Assembly (NCBI GenBank): GCA_963751665.1
Contig: CAVVVF010000001.1
Location: 558,001-622,000 of the forward strand
Source: AC-69 sp963751665
GTDB lineage: Bacteria > Actinomycetota > UBA4738 > HRBIN12
Direction: 5' to 3'
Length of the DNA stretch: 64,000 bases
Below are positions 17,182 to 25,060 of the stretch, piece after piece. Made by a program: the position numbers and the translations under genes. Positions within the stretch are counted from its first letter, which is position 1; each line of letters opens with the position of its first letter. A model generated the notes under the pieces. It made no database searches, was not told the DNA's origin, and saw only the letters and a program-made list of their open reading frames with translations.

Positions 17182-17289
17182 CTAGCGGACGGCCCAGATC
17201 ACCAACGCCACGACGACGACGATGGCCGCTACCAGCATGACGAGGTCGGCCGTCTTCACCTTCCCGGGCCGCATGGCGTTGAATCCCAT
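17182..17289 (-). CDS. 35-residue single-pass membrane microprotein
   Basis: MGFNAMRPGKVKTADLVMLVAAIVVVVALVIWAVR: a short basic cytosolic N-terminus and a 19-residue hydrophobic helix ending in Trp-Ala-Val-Arg. It sits 2 nt before the nitroreductase-like gene and just after a small hypothetical gene, with GGGAGGG upstream of its ATG. Too short for similarity arguments; the hydrophobic helix and tight packing are the evidence. Function unknown. Confidence 0.5.
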   Translation of the reverse strand: MGFNAMRPGKVKTADLVMLVAAIVVVVALVIWAVR

Positions 17290-17290
17290 C

Positions 17291-17514
17291 TCAGCCCTCC
17301 CTTGGGGGGCCCGGGAGCCGATAGTACTCCCGGAACTTGGTCTCCGACAGCCAGTAGGCGTGTTGGCGGACCGTCGAGGCGTACGTGCGGGCCTCCGTCT
17401 CGTCGCTGCATGCGCGAGTGGAGACCTCGCGGCCGGCCGGATCGATGATGACGACGACGAGACCCGCGTCCTCCTGCCGAACGTCGACGCGGTAGCCGTT
17501 CGCCTGTCGGGCAC
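17291..17514 (-). CDS. Small hypothetical protein, frame-broken at its fourth or fifth codon
   Basis: The frame closed by TGA at 17291-17293 reads ANGYRVDVRQEDAGLVVVI, then IDPAGREVSTRACSDETEAR, TYASTVRQHAYWLSETKF and REYYRLPGPPREG, a plausible soluble 70-odd-residue protein. It has no start in frame. A GTG at 17514 (V-P-D-R) would fit if one G were missing from the AGG run near 17504, the same kind of indel seen in larger genes here. It ends just ahead of the membrane microprotein. No family recognised. Confidence 0.45.
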
Positions 17515-17525
17515 TCGCGGTGCCG

Positions 17526-17807
17526 CTACGCTCCGTGGCTCCGCTCCAGCCGCTCGAGGTGCTCTCGGATCCGGGCGATGACCGAGTCGATGTCCAGCAC
17601 GAACTCGGGTTCCATGTCCGCGACCTTCTCCAGCGCGTTCTCCAATGTGTTGCCGGCCGCCTCAGCGTCTCGGAGCGAATCCACCAGCACGACCGCGTAG
17701 TCGGCCTGGAACGGCTTCCCGTCCCACGGGCAGCGGCCCCCGTTCCCGATCACTTGCTCGACCAGGAACTCGCGCCCGCACCGCCGGCACGTCCCCTTGA
17801 TCTTCAC
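17526..17807 (-). CDS. Small zinc-ribbon hypothetical protein
   Basis: A 93-residue protein with an N-terminal treble-clef/zinc-ribbon-like module: CRRCG at about residue 8 and RCPWDGKPF at about residue 25. An acidic helical C-terminal half follows (EAAGNTLENALEKVADMEPEFVLDIDSVIARIREHLERLE). Three cysteines plus an Asp or nearby residue could bind zinc. The start overlaps the stop of the receiver-like gene by 4 bp (ATGA). Not recognised beyond this. Confidence 0.6.
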   Translation of the reverse strand: MKIKGTCRRCGREFLVEQVIGNGGRCPWDGKPFQADYAVVLVDSLRDAEAAGNTLENALEKVADMEPEFVLDIDSVIARIREHLERLERSHGA

Positions 17808-18190
17808 GCCCGCCCCTTCGCCGTCACGAGCTCGAGCAACCGATCGGCGAGCTCGAACGGATCGACGGGGATGACGAACCAGGCATCAGCCCCCGACCAG
17901 TTGGCCAACCACTCGTCCTGGCGGCGTTCCAGCAGGATCACGATGGCGCCGGGATAGGGTTCGTTCGCGCCTCGCAGGTCCCTGGCCAGGGCGAACGCGC
18001 CCATCCGGGAAGCGATCTCATCGGCCACGACCGCGTCGGGGCGCTCCCGCCAGGCCTTGCTTCGCCCCTCCTCCCCGTCCGATGCCTCGATGAACTCCAG
18101 CCGCTCACCCAGGCGCCGCTCGATGTTCGCAATCGCCAGGCGTGTCAGCGTCCTCGATTCGGGGTTCGGGGAAACGAGCAGGACCTTCAC
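17804..18190 (-). CDS. CheY-like receiver-fold protein (probably degenerate)
   Basis: A 128-residue protein with the beta/alpha pattern of a response-regulator receiver: KVLLVSPNPESRTLTRLAI, RPDAVVADEIASRMGAFALARDL, GAIVILLERRQDEW and DAWFVIPVDPFELADRLLELV. The usual acidic pair after strand 1 is absent (SPNPES). An Asp is present after strand 3 (VVADEI), so phosphorylation is doubtful. GTG 18190 is preferred over ATG 18199 because TAGGAT lies 7 nt before it, the leaderless spacing used elsewhere here; the ATG would sit inside that hexamer. Role unknown. Confidence 0.65.
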   Translation of the reverse strand: MKVLLVSPNPESRTLTRLAIANIERRLGERLEFIEASDGEEGRSKAWRERPDAVVADEIASRMGAFALARDLRGANEPYPGAIVILLERRQDEWLANWSGADAWFVIPVDPFELADRLLELVTAKGRA

Positions 18191-18197
18191 GGGCGGC

Positions 18198-18203
18198 ATC
18201 CTA
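18198..18203 (-). promoter_or_regulatory. Putative -10 hexamer before the receiver-like gene
   Basis: TAGGAT, 7 nt before the GTG at 18190, in the divergent gap with the aquaporin gene. Confidence 0.4.
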
Positions 18204-18278
18204 CCAAGGGCCCGTGCGCCCTTTGCCCTCTTCGAGCACGTCGGATATCGTCCGGCGGGCTTCTCGGAGGAGGGAGCG

Positions 18279-18968
18279 GTGGAGACCACCTGGAAGGCTG
18301 CCCTGGCCGAGTTCGTCGCCTCGTTCGCCTTCGTGTTCGTGGGAGCGGGCTCCCTCATCGTGGCCGGCCCCTACGGAAGCGGCCTGCTCGGGGTGGCCCT
18401 CGCCACCGGGTTCGTCGTCGCGGTGATGGTCTCGGTGACCGCCCCCATCTCCGGCGGGCACATGAATCCGGCCGTGACCATCGGCGTGTGGGTCGCCGGC
18501 AAGATCGGAACGGCTCGGGCACTGGTCTACGTCGCGGCCCAATTCGCCGGGGGGATCTTCGCAGCCCTCCTGCTCCGGTTCGTGGTGCCCACGGCCGTGT
18601 GGAAGGCGGCGAACCTGGGGACGCCGCTGCTCGCCACGGGGATCGGCCAGGGCAAGGGCATCCTGATCGAGGCCATCCTGGCCTTCTTCCTCGTGTTCAC
18701 CGTCTTCGCCACGCTCCTGGACGACCGGGGGCCGTTCCCCCAAGCGGCCGGCCTGACCGTCGGATTGGTGCTCGCCTTCGACATCCTGGTCGCCGGGCCG
18801 TTCACCGGCGGCGCCGTCAGCCCGGCCCGCTCGTTCGGCCCGGCCCTCGTCTCCGGCACGTGGAACGACTGGTGGGTGTACTGGGTGGGCCCGGTCGCGG
18901 GTGGCGTGATCGGCGCAGTGCTCTACTGGTCGGCGTTCATGCGGGACCGTGAACCCGCGGTGCCGTAG
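18279..18968 (+). CDS. Aquaporin/MIP-family channel with variant second NPA box (SPA)
   Basis: A 229-residue membrane protein with six predicted transmembrane helices and two half-helix loops. The first signature is canonical (SGGHMNPAVT). The second reads GGAVSPARSFGPAL, with Ser replacing Asn of NPA while the selectivity-filter Arg after it is kept. Water or a small neutral solute such as glycerol is the likely cargo; specificity cannot be read reliably. GTG 18279 has GGAGGAGGG about 8 nt upstream. It is divergent from the receiver-like gene. Confidence 0.88.
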   Translation: METTWKAALAEFVASFAFVFVGAGSLIVAGPYGSGLLGVALATGFVVAVMVSVTAPISGGHMNPAVTIGVWVAGKIGTARALVYVAAQFAGGIFAALLLRFVVPTAVWKAANLGTPLLATGIGQGKGILIEAILAFFLVFTVFATLLDDRGPFPQAAGLTVGLVLAFDILVAGPFTGGAVSPARSFGPALVSGTWNDWWVYWVGPVAGGVIGAVLYWSAFMRDREPAVP

Positions 18969-18987
18969 CGAGCCGAGTTACGGCTCG
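18969..18987. terminator. Bidirectional hairpin between convergent genes
   Basis: CGAGCCG, 5-nt loop AGTTA, CGGCTCG directly after the aquaporin stop and overlapping the stop of the convergent small zinc protein. No T-run, but the position suits a shared terminator. Confidence 0.4.
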
Positions 18988-19166
18988 TACTTCGGCTTGG
19001 CGGTCGGTCCCCTCCACGGATAGCCCATGGTGTGCTGCCAGCAGTTGGGACCGGGGTTGTAGATGGACAGCTTGGTCCCGCAGACCGTGCAGTTTCGGAC
19101 AGTGGCCGGCTCGGCTCGCCGCCCGGCGGGCTGATCGTCCCTGTGCTTGGGCGCTTGCTTGGCCAC
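18978..19166 (-). CDS. Small basic zinc-binding hypothetical protein
   Basis: A 62-residue protein: a basic, disordered N-terminal 23 residues, then CTVCGTKLSIYNPGPNCWQHTMGYPW, giving Cys, Cys, Cys, His as a likely zinc site, and a Lys/Pro tail. This C-x2-C-x(n)-C-x2-H pattern resembles tiny actinobacterial proteins of unknown function. It is convergent with the aquaporin gene and divergent from the cysteine desulfurase gene. Coding support is the metal-site spacing. Confidence 0.55.
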   Translation of the reverse strand: MAKQAPKHRDDQPAGRRAEPATVRNCTVCGTKLSIYNPGPNCWQHTMGYPWRGPTAKPKYEP

Positions 19167-19265
19167 TGGATGGCTCCGGGAAGCTGGTGGTCGATCGCTC
19201 GCGAGCTATCATATTCGGGACATTCTCCATCGTCTAGCTGGACTTTCCACTCCCGGCAGGGGTTG

Positions 19266-20453
19266 ATGGACACCGAAACCTACCTGGACCACGGCTCCGC
19301 CGCGCCGCTCGCCGAACCGGCCCGCCGGGCGTTCCTGGACGCCCTGGACGCGTTCGGTGACCCGTTGCGCCTGCACGCCAACGGCCGGGCCGCCCGCAGG
19401 ATCCTCGAGGATGCCCGGGCCGTCGTGGCGAGCGGGATCGGGGCGCAACCCGACGAGATCGTGTTCACCTCAGGGGGCACGGAGTCGGTGGCCCTTGGGA
19501 TCTGGGGGGGCGCCCGCCCTCTCCGCGAGATCGGTCACCGCATCGTGACCGGCGCCGTCGAGCACCCCGCAGTCGGGGGTGTCACTCATACGCTGGAGAC
19601 GGACGGGTTCGAGGTCGCCATCGTCCCCGCGGACGAGTTCGGCCGGGTCGACGTCGACGAGTTCGCCCGCGCGGTGCGCAGGCCGGGCACGGTCATCGCG
19701 TCGCTCCAACACGCGAACCACGAGCTGGGCACGATGCAGCCGATCGCCGAGGCCGCCCGACTGTGCCGGGAAGCAGGGGTCCTGTTCCACACCGACGCCT
19801 GCCAGACCGTGGGCCGTCTTCCCATCGACGCCCGGACCCTGGGGATCGACCTGCTGTCGTTGTCGGCCCACAAGTTCGGCGGGCCGCCCGGAGTGGGGGC
19901 GCTGTACGTCCGTCGGGGCGTAGCCCTGGCCGCCTACCCCTGCGGCGACGACCGGGAGCGCAAGCGCCGGTCGGGCATGGAGAACATCCCGGGGGTGGCG
20001 GCCATGGCGGCCGCCCTGGCGGCCGCCATGGCCGACCTCCAAGACCAGGCCGCCCGGCAGTGGGCCATGACCGGCTCGCTTCGAAGTGACCTGGAGGCCG
20101 TGCCGGGGGTCCGGGTCCACGGGCACCCCACGCAGCGCGTGCCGCACCTCGTGTGCTTCTCAGTCGACGGCATCGACCCAGAGATCCTGGCGATGGCCCT
20201 GGACGACCGGGGGTTCCGACTCGCGGTCGGCTCCAACTGCTCGGGGGTATCGAACGAGCCCTCCCCCGTCCTGGAGCAGGTGGGCGTGCCCAACGCGGCA
20301 AGCTATCGGATCGGCGTGGGGCGGGACACCGACGAGCGAGACGTCGGACGGTTCGTGGCCGCGCTGCCGGACCTGGTGAGTGAGCTTCGGCGGGTGGAGG
20401 CCGCCACCGAGGAGGCGATGGCGCGCTACCGGCCGGGCGTGGACGCTACGTGA
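19266..20453 (+). CDS. Cysteine desulfurase (class V aminotransferase, NifS/IscS type)
   Basis: PLP enzyme of 395 residues releasing sulfur from cysteine as a persulfide. TYLDHGSAAPL opens the fold; TSGGTESVALG binds the cofactor phosphate, ASLQHANHELGTMQP and FHTDACQTVG precede the Schiff-base Lys in SAHKFGGPPGVGALY, and the mobile catalytic-Cys loop is GSNCSGVSNEPSPVL. It is distinct from SufS at 39451-40704 and has no scaffold gene beside it, so it may serve tRNA thiolation or another sulfur sink. ATG 19266 follows GGCAGGGG. Its end overlaps korB by 8 bp on the opposite strand. Confidence 0.88.
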   Translation: MDTETYLDHGSAAPLAEPARRAFLDALDAFGDPLRLHANGRAARRILEDARAVVASGIGAQPDEIVFTSGGTESVALGIWGGARPLREIGHRIVTGAVEHPAVGGVTHTLETDGFEVAIVPADEFGRVDVDEFARAVRRPGTVIASLQHANHELGTMQPIAEAARLCREAGVLFHTDACQTVGRLPIDARTLGIDLLSLSAHKFGGPPGVGALYVRRGVALAAYPCGDDRERKRRSGMENIPGVAAMAAALAAAMADLQDQAARQWAMTGSLRSDLEAVPGVRVHGHPTQRVPHLVCFSVDGIDPEILAMALDDRGFRLAVGSNCSGVSNEPSPVLEQVGVPNAASYRIGVGRDTDERDVGRFVAALPDLVSELRRVEAATEEAMARYRPGVDAT

Positions 20454-21513
20454 CGGTCCAGGTGTCGCCGGAGTGCAGCAGCTTGGCCAGATCCCCCTGG
20501 CCCAACCGCTCGGTGGCCATCTCGATCTGCTTGTCCATGGCCTCGCCGTAGACCGGCCGCTCGACCTCCCGGAACACGCCGATGCACGTGGGCTCGGTGG
20601 GCCCGTGCGCCAGGTGGGCCAGGGCGAACGCGAGCGACGGACGGCCGTGCATGTCGTGGACCACGATGCTGTCCGGGGCCACGTCGTCCACGTTGGCCAG
20701 GATCAGGCGACCGTTGTCCCCAACCGCCACGCACCGGTTGTCCTCGTCGAACAGGATCGGCTTGCCGTGGTCCAGGCGGATCTGGTTGTGGACGCCCTGC
20801 GGCTTCTCCCGAAGCAGGTCGAACGCGCCGTCGTTGAACACGTTGCAGTTCTGATAGATCTCGACGAACGCCGCCCCGCGGTGCGCGGCCGCCTGTCGCA
20901 GGACCTGTGTCAGGTGCTGGCGGTCGTTGTCGACCGTCCGGGCCACGAAGGTGGCCTCCGCCCCCAGGGCCAGGGCGATCGGGTTGAACGGGTGGTCCAC
21001 CGAGCCGAATGGCGTGGACTTCGTGACCTTGCCCTCCTCGCTGGTGGGCGAGTACTGGCCCTTGGTCAGGCCATAGATCTGGTTGTTGAACAGCAGGATC
21101 TTCATGTTCACGTTGCGGCGGAGGGCGTGGATCAGGTGGTTGCCGCCGATCGACAGGCCGTCGCCGTCCCCGGTGACCACCCACACGTCGAGGTCCGGAC
21201 GGGCCGTGGCGATCCCGGTGGCCAGGGCCGGGGCCCGGCCGTGGATCCCGTGCACCCCGTACGTGTCCATGTAGTACGTGAACCGTCCGGAGCACCCGAT
21301 GCCCGACACGAACACCGTGTTGTCGGGCGTGATCCCGAGCTCGGGCATGAACGCCTGGACGGTGGCCAGGATGGCGTAGTCCCCGCACCCCGGACACCAC
21401 CGGACCTCCTGGTCGCTGGTGAAGTCCTTCTTCGTCAGCGTGCCGACGGCCCGCTGGCCGTTGCCGCCGTTGCCGCCGCTCTCGCCGGCCTGCTCGTTCT
21501 CCACGTCGCTCAT
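20446..21513 (-). CDS. korB: 2-oxoacid:ferredoxin oxidoreductase beta subunit (KorB)
   Basis: TPP- and [4Fe-4S]-binding subunit, 355 residues. RWCPGCGDYAIL and GIGCSGR carry cluster cysteines, with a further Cys in YQNCNVFND. The TPP motif GDGDGLSIGGNHLIHALRRN is followed by NNQIYGLTKGQ. With KorA it oxidatively decarboxylates a 2-oxoacid, probably 2-oxoglutarate, and reduces ferredoxin. The two-subunit layout matches mycobacterial KorAB. The ATG at 21513 forms ATGA with the korA stop. A Ser/Gly-rich N-terminal tail of about 25 residues precedes the domain. Confidence 0.92.
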   Translation of the reverse strand: MSDVENEQAGESGGNGGNGQRAVGTLTKKDFTSDQEVRWCPGCGDYAILATVQAFMPELGITPDNTVFVSGIGCSGRFTYYMDTYGVHGIHGRAPALATGIATARPDLDVWVVTGDGDGLSIGGNHLIHALRRNVNMKILLFNNQIYGLTKGQYSPTSEEGKVTKSTPFGSVDHPFNPIALALGAEATFVARTVDNDRQHLTQVLRQAAAHRGAAFVEIYQNCNVFNDGAFDLLREKPQGVHNQIRLDHGKPILFDEDNRCVAVGDNGRLILANVDDVAPDSIVVHDMHGRPSLAFALAHLAHGPTEPTCIGVFREVERPVYGEAMDKQIEMATERLGQGDLAKLLHSGDTWTVT

Positions 21514-23351
21514 TCCGGCATCACCCTCAGGATCTCCTGCTCCAGGTCCTCGACGAAGATCGGGAGGCCCTGGACCTTCGCGTAGCTCGTCGCGTCCACC
21601 AGGAACCGGCCTCGGATGAGGAGCGCGAGCTGTCCCGAGTTCATCTCGGGGATCAACACCTTGGGATAGCGCCGGACCACCTCGGCGATGTTCGACGGGA
21701 ACGGGTTGAGGTGGAACAGGTGGGCCGTGGCCACCCTCTTCCCCTGATCGCGGACCCGGCGGGCGGCCGCCCTGATCGTCCCCCAGGTCGAGCCCCACCC
21801 CAGCACCAGGAGCTTCGCGTCACCGTCGGGATCGTCCACCGAAAGCGGCGGGATGTCGTTGGCGATCCCCGCCACCTTGGCCGCTCGCAGTCCCGTCATC
21901 CGCTCGTGGTTCTCCGGGTCGTAGCTGATGTCGCCGGTCCCGTCCTCCTTCTCCAGGCCGCCGATCCGATGGCGAAGGCCCGGCGTCCCGGGGATGGCCC
22001 ATGGCCGGGCCAGGTTCTCGTCGCGGAGGTATGGCAGGAACTCCGTCCCCGCGTTCGGTCCCGTGGCGAACCCCGGCTCGATCGTGGGAAGCGTGTCGGC
22101 GTCGGGGATGAGCCACGGCTCGGAGGAGTTGGAGAGGGACGTGTCCGAGAGCAGGATCACCGGCGTCCGGTACTTCACCGCGATCCGGACGGCCTCGATG
22201 GCCGCGTCGAAGCAGTTGGACGGCGAGGAGGAGGCGACGATCGGCATCGGCGACTCGCCGTGCCGGCCGTACATGGCCAGCAGGAGATCGGCGGCCTCGG
22301 TCTTCGTCGGCATCCCGGTCGAGGGGCCCGCGCGCTGGACGTCCACGATCACCATGGGGAGCTCCAGTGTCACGGCCAGGCCGAGGGTCTCGGCCTTCAG
22401 GTCCATCCCCGGGCCGGAGGTGCCGGTCACGCCGAGCTGGCCGACGAACGCCGCGCCCAGCGCCACGTTGGCTGCGGCGATCTCGTCCTCGGCCTGGAGC
22501 GTCCGCACCCCGAAGTTCTTCAGCCGCGACAGCTCGTGCAGCAGCTCCGAGGCCGGGGTGATCGGGTAGCTCGCGTAGAACAGGGAAAGCCCGCTCCGCT
22601 GGCTCGCGGCGACCAGGCCGAGCGCCAGGGCCTGCGCGCCGGAGACGTTGCGGTAGGTCCCGGGCTTGGCCGGCGCCGGCTTCACCTGGTAGGAGTGGGC
22701 GAACAGCTCGGTGGTCTCCCCGAAGTTGTAGCCCGCCTTGAACGCCGCGACGTTCGCGTCGTACACCTGCGGCTTGTCGCCGAACTTCTTGTGCAGCCAG
22801 TTCAGCGTGACGTCGGTGGGCCGGCCGTACATCCAGGACACGAGGCCCAGGGCGAACATGTTCTTGGACCGCTCGGCCTCCTTGCGGGACAGGCCGAGCT
22901 CCTCCACCGCGCGCACGGTGATGGAGGTCATGGGGACCTTGTAGACCTGGTAGCCCTCGAGCGAGCCATCCTCCAAGGGGTTCGACGAGAACCCGGCCTT
23001 CTCCACGTTCCGCTGGACGAAGGCGTCCTCGTTCACGATGACCGTCCCGCCCTTCTGGAGCAGGTGCAGGTCGGCCTTCAGCGCCGCCGGGTTCATGGCC
23101 ACCAGGACGTTCGGGTGGTCGCCGGGGGTCGTGATGTCCTCGGAGGCGAACTGGATCTGGAAGGCCGAGACCCCGTGGACGGTGCCGGCCGGGGCCCGGA
23201 TCTCCGCCGGGAAGTCGGGGAGGGTCGCGAGGTCGTTCCCAAGGACGGCCGTGGCATTGGTGAACCGGTCGCCGGTCAACTGCATGCCGTCACCCGAGTC
23301 GCCGGCGAACCGGATGACGACCCGGTCCCTCTCTTCGACGTCCTTCGCCAT
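21510..23351 (-). CDS. korA: 2-oxoacid:ferredoxin oxidoreductase alpha subunit, gamma-alpha fusion (KorA)
   Basis: A 613-residue subunit. The N-terminal gamma domain reads VVIRFAGDSGDGMQLTGDRF; the alpha pyrimidine-binding domain starts near residue 215 and has YASYPITPASELLHELSR, GVTGTSGPGMDLKAETLGLA and QRAGPSTGMPTKTEAAD. This gamma-alpha fusion is typical of 2-oxoglutarate synthases. ATG 23351 begins the conserved gamma domain; an upstream in-frame start would add an unrelated tail. It is first in the two-gene operon with korB and shares a 187-bp divergent gap with the stress/Rieske fusion gene. Oxygen-tolerant KorAB can replace 2-oxoglutarate dehydrogenase. Confidence 0.93.
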   Translation of the reverse strand: MAKDVEERDRVVIRFAGDSGDGMQLTGDRFTNATAVLGNDLATLPDFPAEIRAPAGTVHGVSAFQIQFASEDITTPGDHPNVLVAMNPAALKADLHLLQKGGTVIVNEDAFVQRNVEKAGFSSNPLEDGSLEGYQVYKVPMTSITVRAVEELGLSRKEAERSKNMFALGLVSWMYGRPTDVTLNWLHKKFGDKPQVYDANVAAFKAGYNFGETTELFAHSYQVKPAPAKPGTYRNVSGAQALALGLVAASQRSGLSLFYASYPITPASELLHELSRLKNFGVRTLQAEDEIAAANVALGAAFVGQLGVTGTSGPGMDLKAETLGLAVTLELPMVIVDVQRAGPSTGMPTKTEAADLLLAMYGRHGESPMPIVASSSPSNCFDAAIEAVRIAVKYRTPVILLSDTSLSNSSEPWLIPDADTLPTIEPGFATGPNAGTEFLPYLRDENLARPWAIPGTPGLRHRIGGLEKEDGTGDISYDPENHERMTGLRAAKVAGIANDIPPLSVDDPDGDAKLLVLGWGSTWGTIRAAARRVRDQGKRVATAHLFHLNPFPSNIAEVVRRYPKVLIPEMNSGQLALLIRGRFLVDATSYAKVQGLPIFVEDLEQEILRVMPE

Positions 23352-23538
23352 CGTGCTGTGGCCGGGCGTGGCCCGGCCGCCTCCTCGGGGTTTCGGGGGT
23401 TCGCATCTAGCGTAGCGCGCGGACGCCAAACCAACAGCCGCGCGTGTCCCCTTCGTGCCCGCGCCGTTCGGATCGCGCCGGACGCGCTAGGCTCCCGGAG
23501 CCCGAATTGGTCGCCCACCGCACATCAGGAGGACCTCC

Positions 23539-24567
23539 GTGGCCTACAAGCGCATCGTCCTGGCGACCGACGGCTCGGCCTTCGCCGAGAGCGCCGAGCA
23601 CGTGGCCGCCACCCTGGCCCGGGCATCCAAGGCCAGCGAGCTCCTGATCGTCCACAGCTACGAGCGTCCGGACCGGGCCCAGGCCGCCGTCGAGCGGGCC
23701 GAGGCCTCAGCCAGGGCCGAGGGGCTGCAGCCTGAGGTGGTCCTCCGGGACGGGGCGCCCGCCGAAGACATCGTGGAGGTGGCCGACGTGCGGGAGGCCG
23801 ACCTGATCGTCCTGGGCAGCCGGGGGCTTTCCCTCGGCGAGCAGATCATGGGCAGCGTGGCGGCCAAGGTGTCGCGCCACGCGCCCTGCGACGTCCTCCT
23901 GGTGCGGGAGCGGCCGGTCGAGCAGCGCGAGGCCGGAGCGGTCCCCTACGCCAGGATCCTCGTGGCCACCGACGGCTCCTCCACAGCGGATAGGGCCGCC
24001 AGGAAGGGGTACGCCCTGGCCACCCGGCTTGGCGCCTCGGTGACGCTGGCGTTCGTCGGACACCCCAAGACCGGCGAACTGATCCTTCAGGACACCGAGG
24101 CCACGATCGGCGAGGAAGCGGGGCCCGCCACCAGGCTGATCCTTCAAGGGGACCCGGCCGAGGCCATCATGGGCGCTGCGGCGCGCGAGGGGCTTGACCT
24201 GATCGTGGTGGGCAACCGGGGACTGACCGGGACCAAGGGGCTGTTCCTTGCTTCGGTCCCCAAGAAGGTCTCCGAGTACGCCCCATGCGACGTGCTGATC
24301 GCGCGCACGGTGGCCCAGAGCCTCTCGGAGATCGGCAAGGGCGAGGGAGGCATCGTGGCCACCGGGGACCACAAGGTGGCCGTGTACCGCGACGAGAAGG
24401 GCGCCGTCCACGCGGTCTCGGCCAAATGCACCCACATGGGCTGCACCGTCAAGTGGAACCCTTCGGAACGCACGTGGGACTGCCCGTGCCACGGGTCGCG
24501 CTTCTCGCCCACCGGCCAGGTGGTCAACGGCCCCGCGGCCAAGCCGCTCGAGCCCACCGACCTGTAG
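23539..24567 (+). CDS. Tandem universal stress protein fused to a C-terminal Rieske [2Fe-2S] domain
   Basis: A 342-residue three-domain protein. Usp domain 1 (residues 3-124) and Usp domain 2 (137-256) each carry the ATP-loop-like G-x-x-G pattern (VLGSRGLSLGEQIMGS; VVGNRGLTGTKGLFLAS). Residues 257-342 form a Rieske domain: Cys297-x-His299 and Cys315-x2-His318 as cluster ligands, with Cys302 and Cys317 placed for the disulfide. It most resembles the C-terminal Rieske module of YhfW-type FAD oxidoreductases. There is no signal peptide, so it is cytosolic. GTG 23539 follows AGGAGG. A redox-sensing stress role is inferred. Confidence 0.88.
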   Translation: MAYKRIVLATDGSAFAESAEHVAATLARASKASELLIVHSYERPDRAQAAVERAEASARAEGLQPEVVLRDGAPAEDIVEVADVREADLIVLGSRGLSLGEQIMGSVAAKVSRHAPCDVLLVRERPVEQREAGAVPYARILVATDGSSTADRAARKGYALATRLGASVTLAFVGHPKTGELILQDTEATIGEEAGPATRLILQGDPAEAIMGAAAREGLDLIVVGNRGLTGTKGLFLASVPKKVSEYAPCDVLIARTVAQSLSEIGKGEGGIVATGDHKVAVYRDEKGAVHAVSAKCTHMGCTVKWNPSERTWDCPCHGSRFSPTGQVVNGPAAKPLEPTDL

Positions 24568-24577
24568 GTGCCGCGCC

Positions 24578-25060
24578 TCAGAACGGCTTGAAGATCATCA
24601 GGTACGCGATGAACAGCAGCGCGGCGAAGCCGAACGCCGCGTTCGCCAGCGAGAGCCTCGACCGCATCATGGCCGCCAGCTCCTCGTCGCTCCGGCGGGG
24701 CACGCCCGAAGGCCGGATCTCGACCGCCTCCTTCAGCCGCTGATAGTAGGGGCGGGCCACGATCGACATCTCGGCGCTGACGGCCACCAGGACCCCGATC
24801 GAGACCCAGAACCATCCCTGGTGGGTGTAGACGCCGCTCTGGATCCCGGCGATGACGCCGAACACGGTGAGCCAGGCGAGCGAGAGGTACATCCCGCGCA
24901 CCGACGAGCCCGAGAACTGGAGGAGCTCGGCGATCCTGGTGCGGTCCCGCTCCTTGCGGAGCCGGAGGCCAACGATCATCGACACGCCGTGGTACATCAC
25001 GAACGCGAGCACGCCGAGCACGTGCAGCAGCTTCCACCAGTTGTACTCGATCGCCAGCAT
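24578..25060 (-). CDS. Four-helix integral membrane protein, DUF2269-like
   Basis: A 160-residue membrane protein with about four transmembrane helices. YNWWKLLHVLGVLAFVMYHGVSMIVGLRLRKE at the N-terminus resembles DUF2269-type proteins, and the conserved His in LLHVLG and YHG could bind heme or metal, which is speculative. The last helix ends LLFIAYLMIFKPF. Its ATG at 25060 overlaps the upstream cNMP-binding gene stop (TGATG), so they are coupled. It faces the Usp-Rieske gene tail to tail with a 10-bp gap. Function unknown. Confidence 0.7.
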   Translation of the reverse strand: MLAIEYNWWKLLHVLGVLAFVMYHGVSMIVGLRLRKERDRTRIAELLQFSGSSVRGMYLSLAWLTVFGVIAGIQSGVYTHQGWFWVSIGVLVAVSAEMSIVARPYYQRLKEAVEIRPSGVPRRSDEELAAMMRSRLSLANAAFGFAALLFIAYLMIFKPF

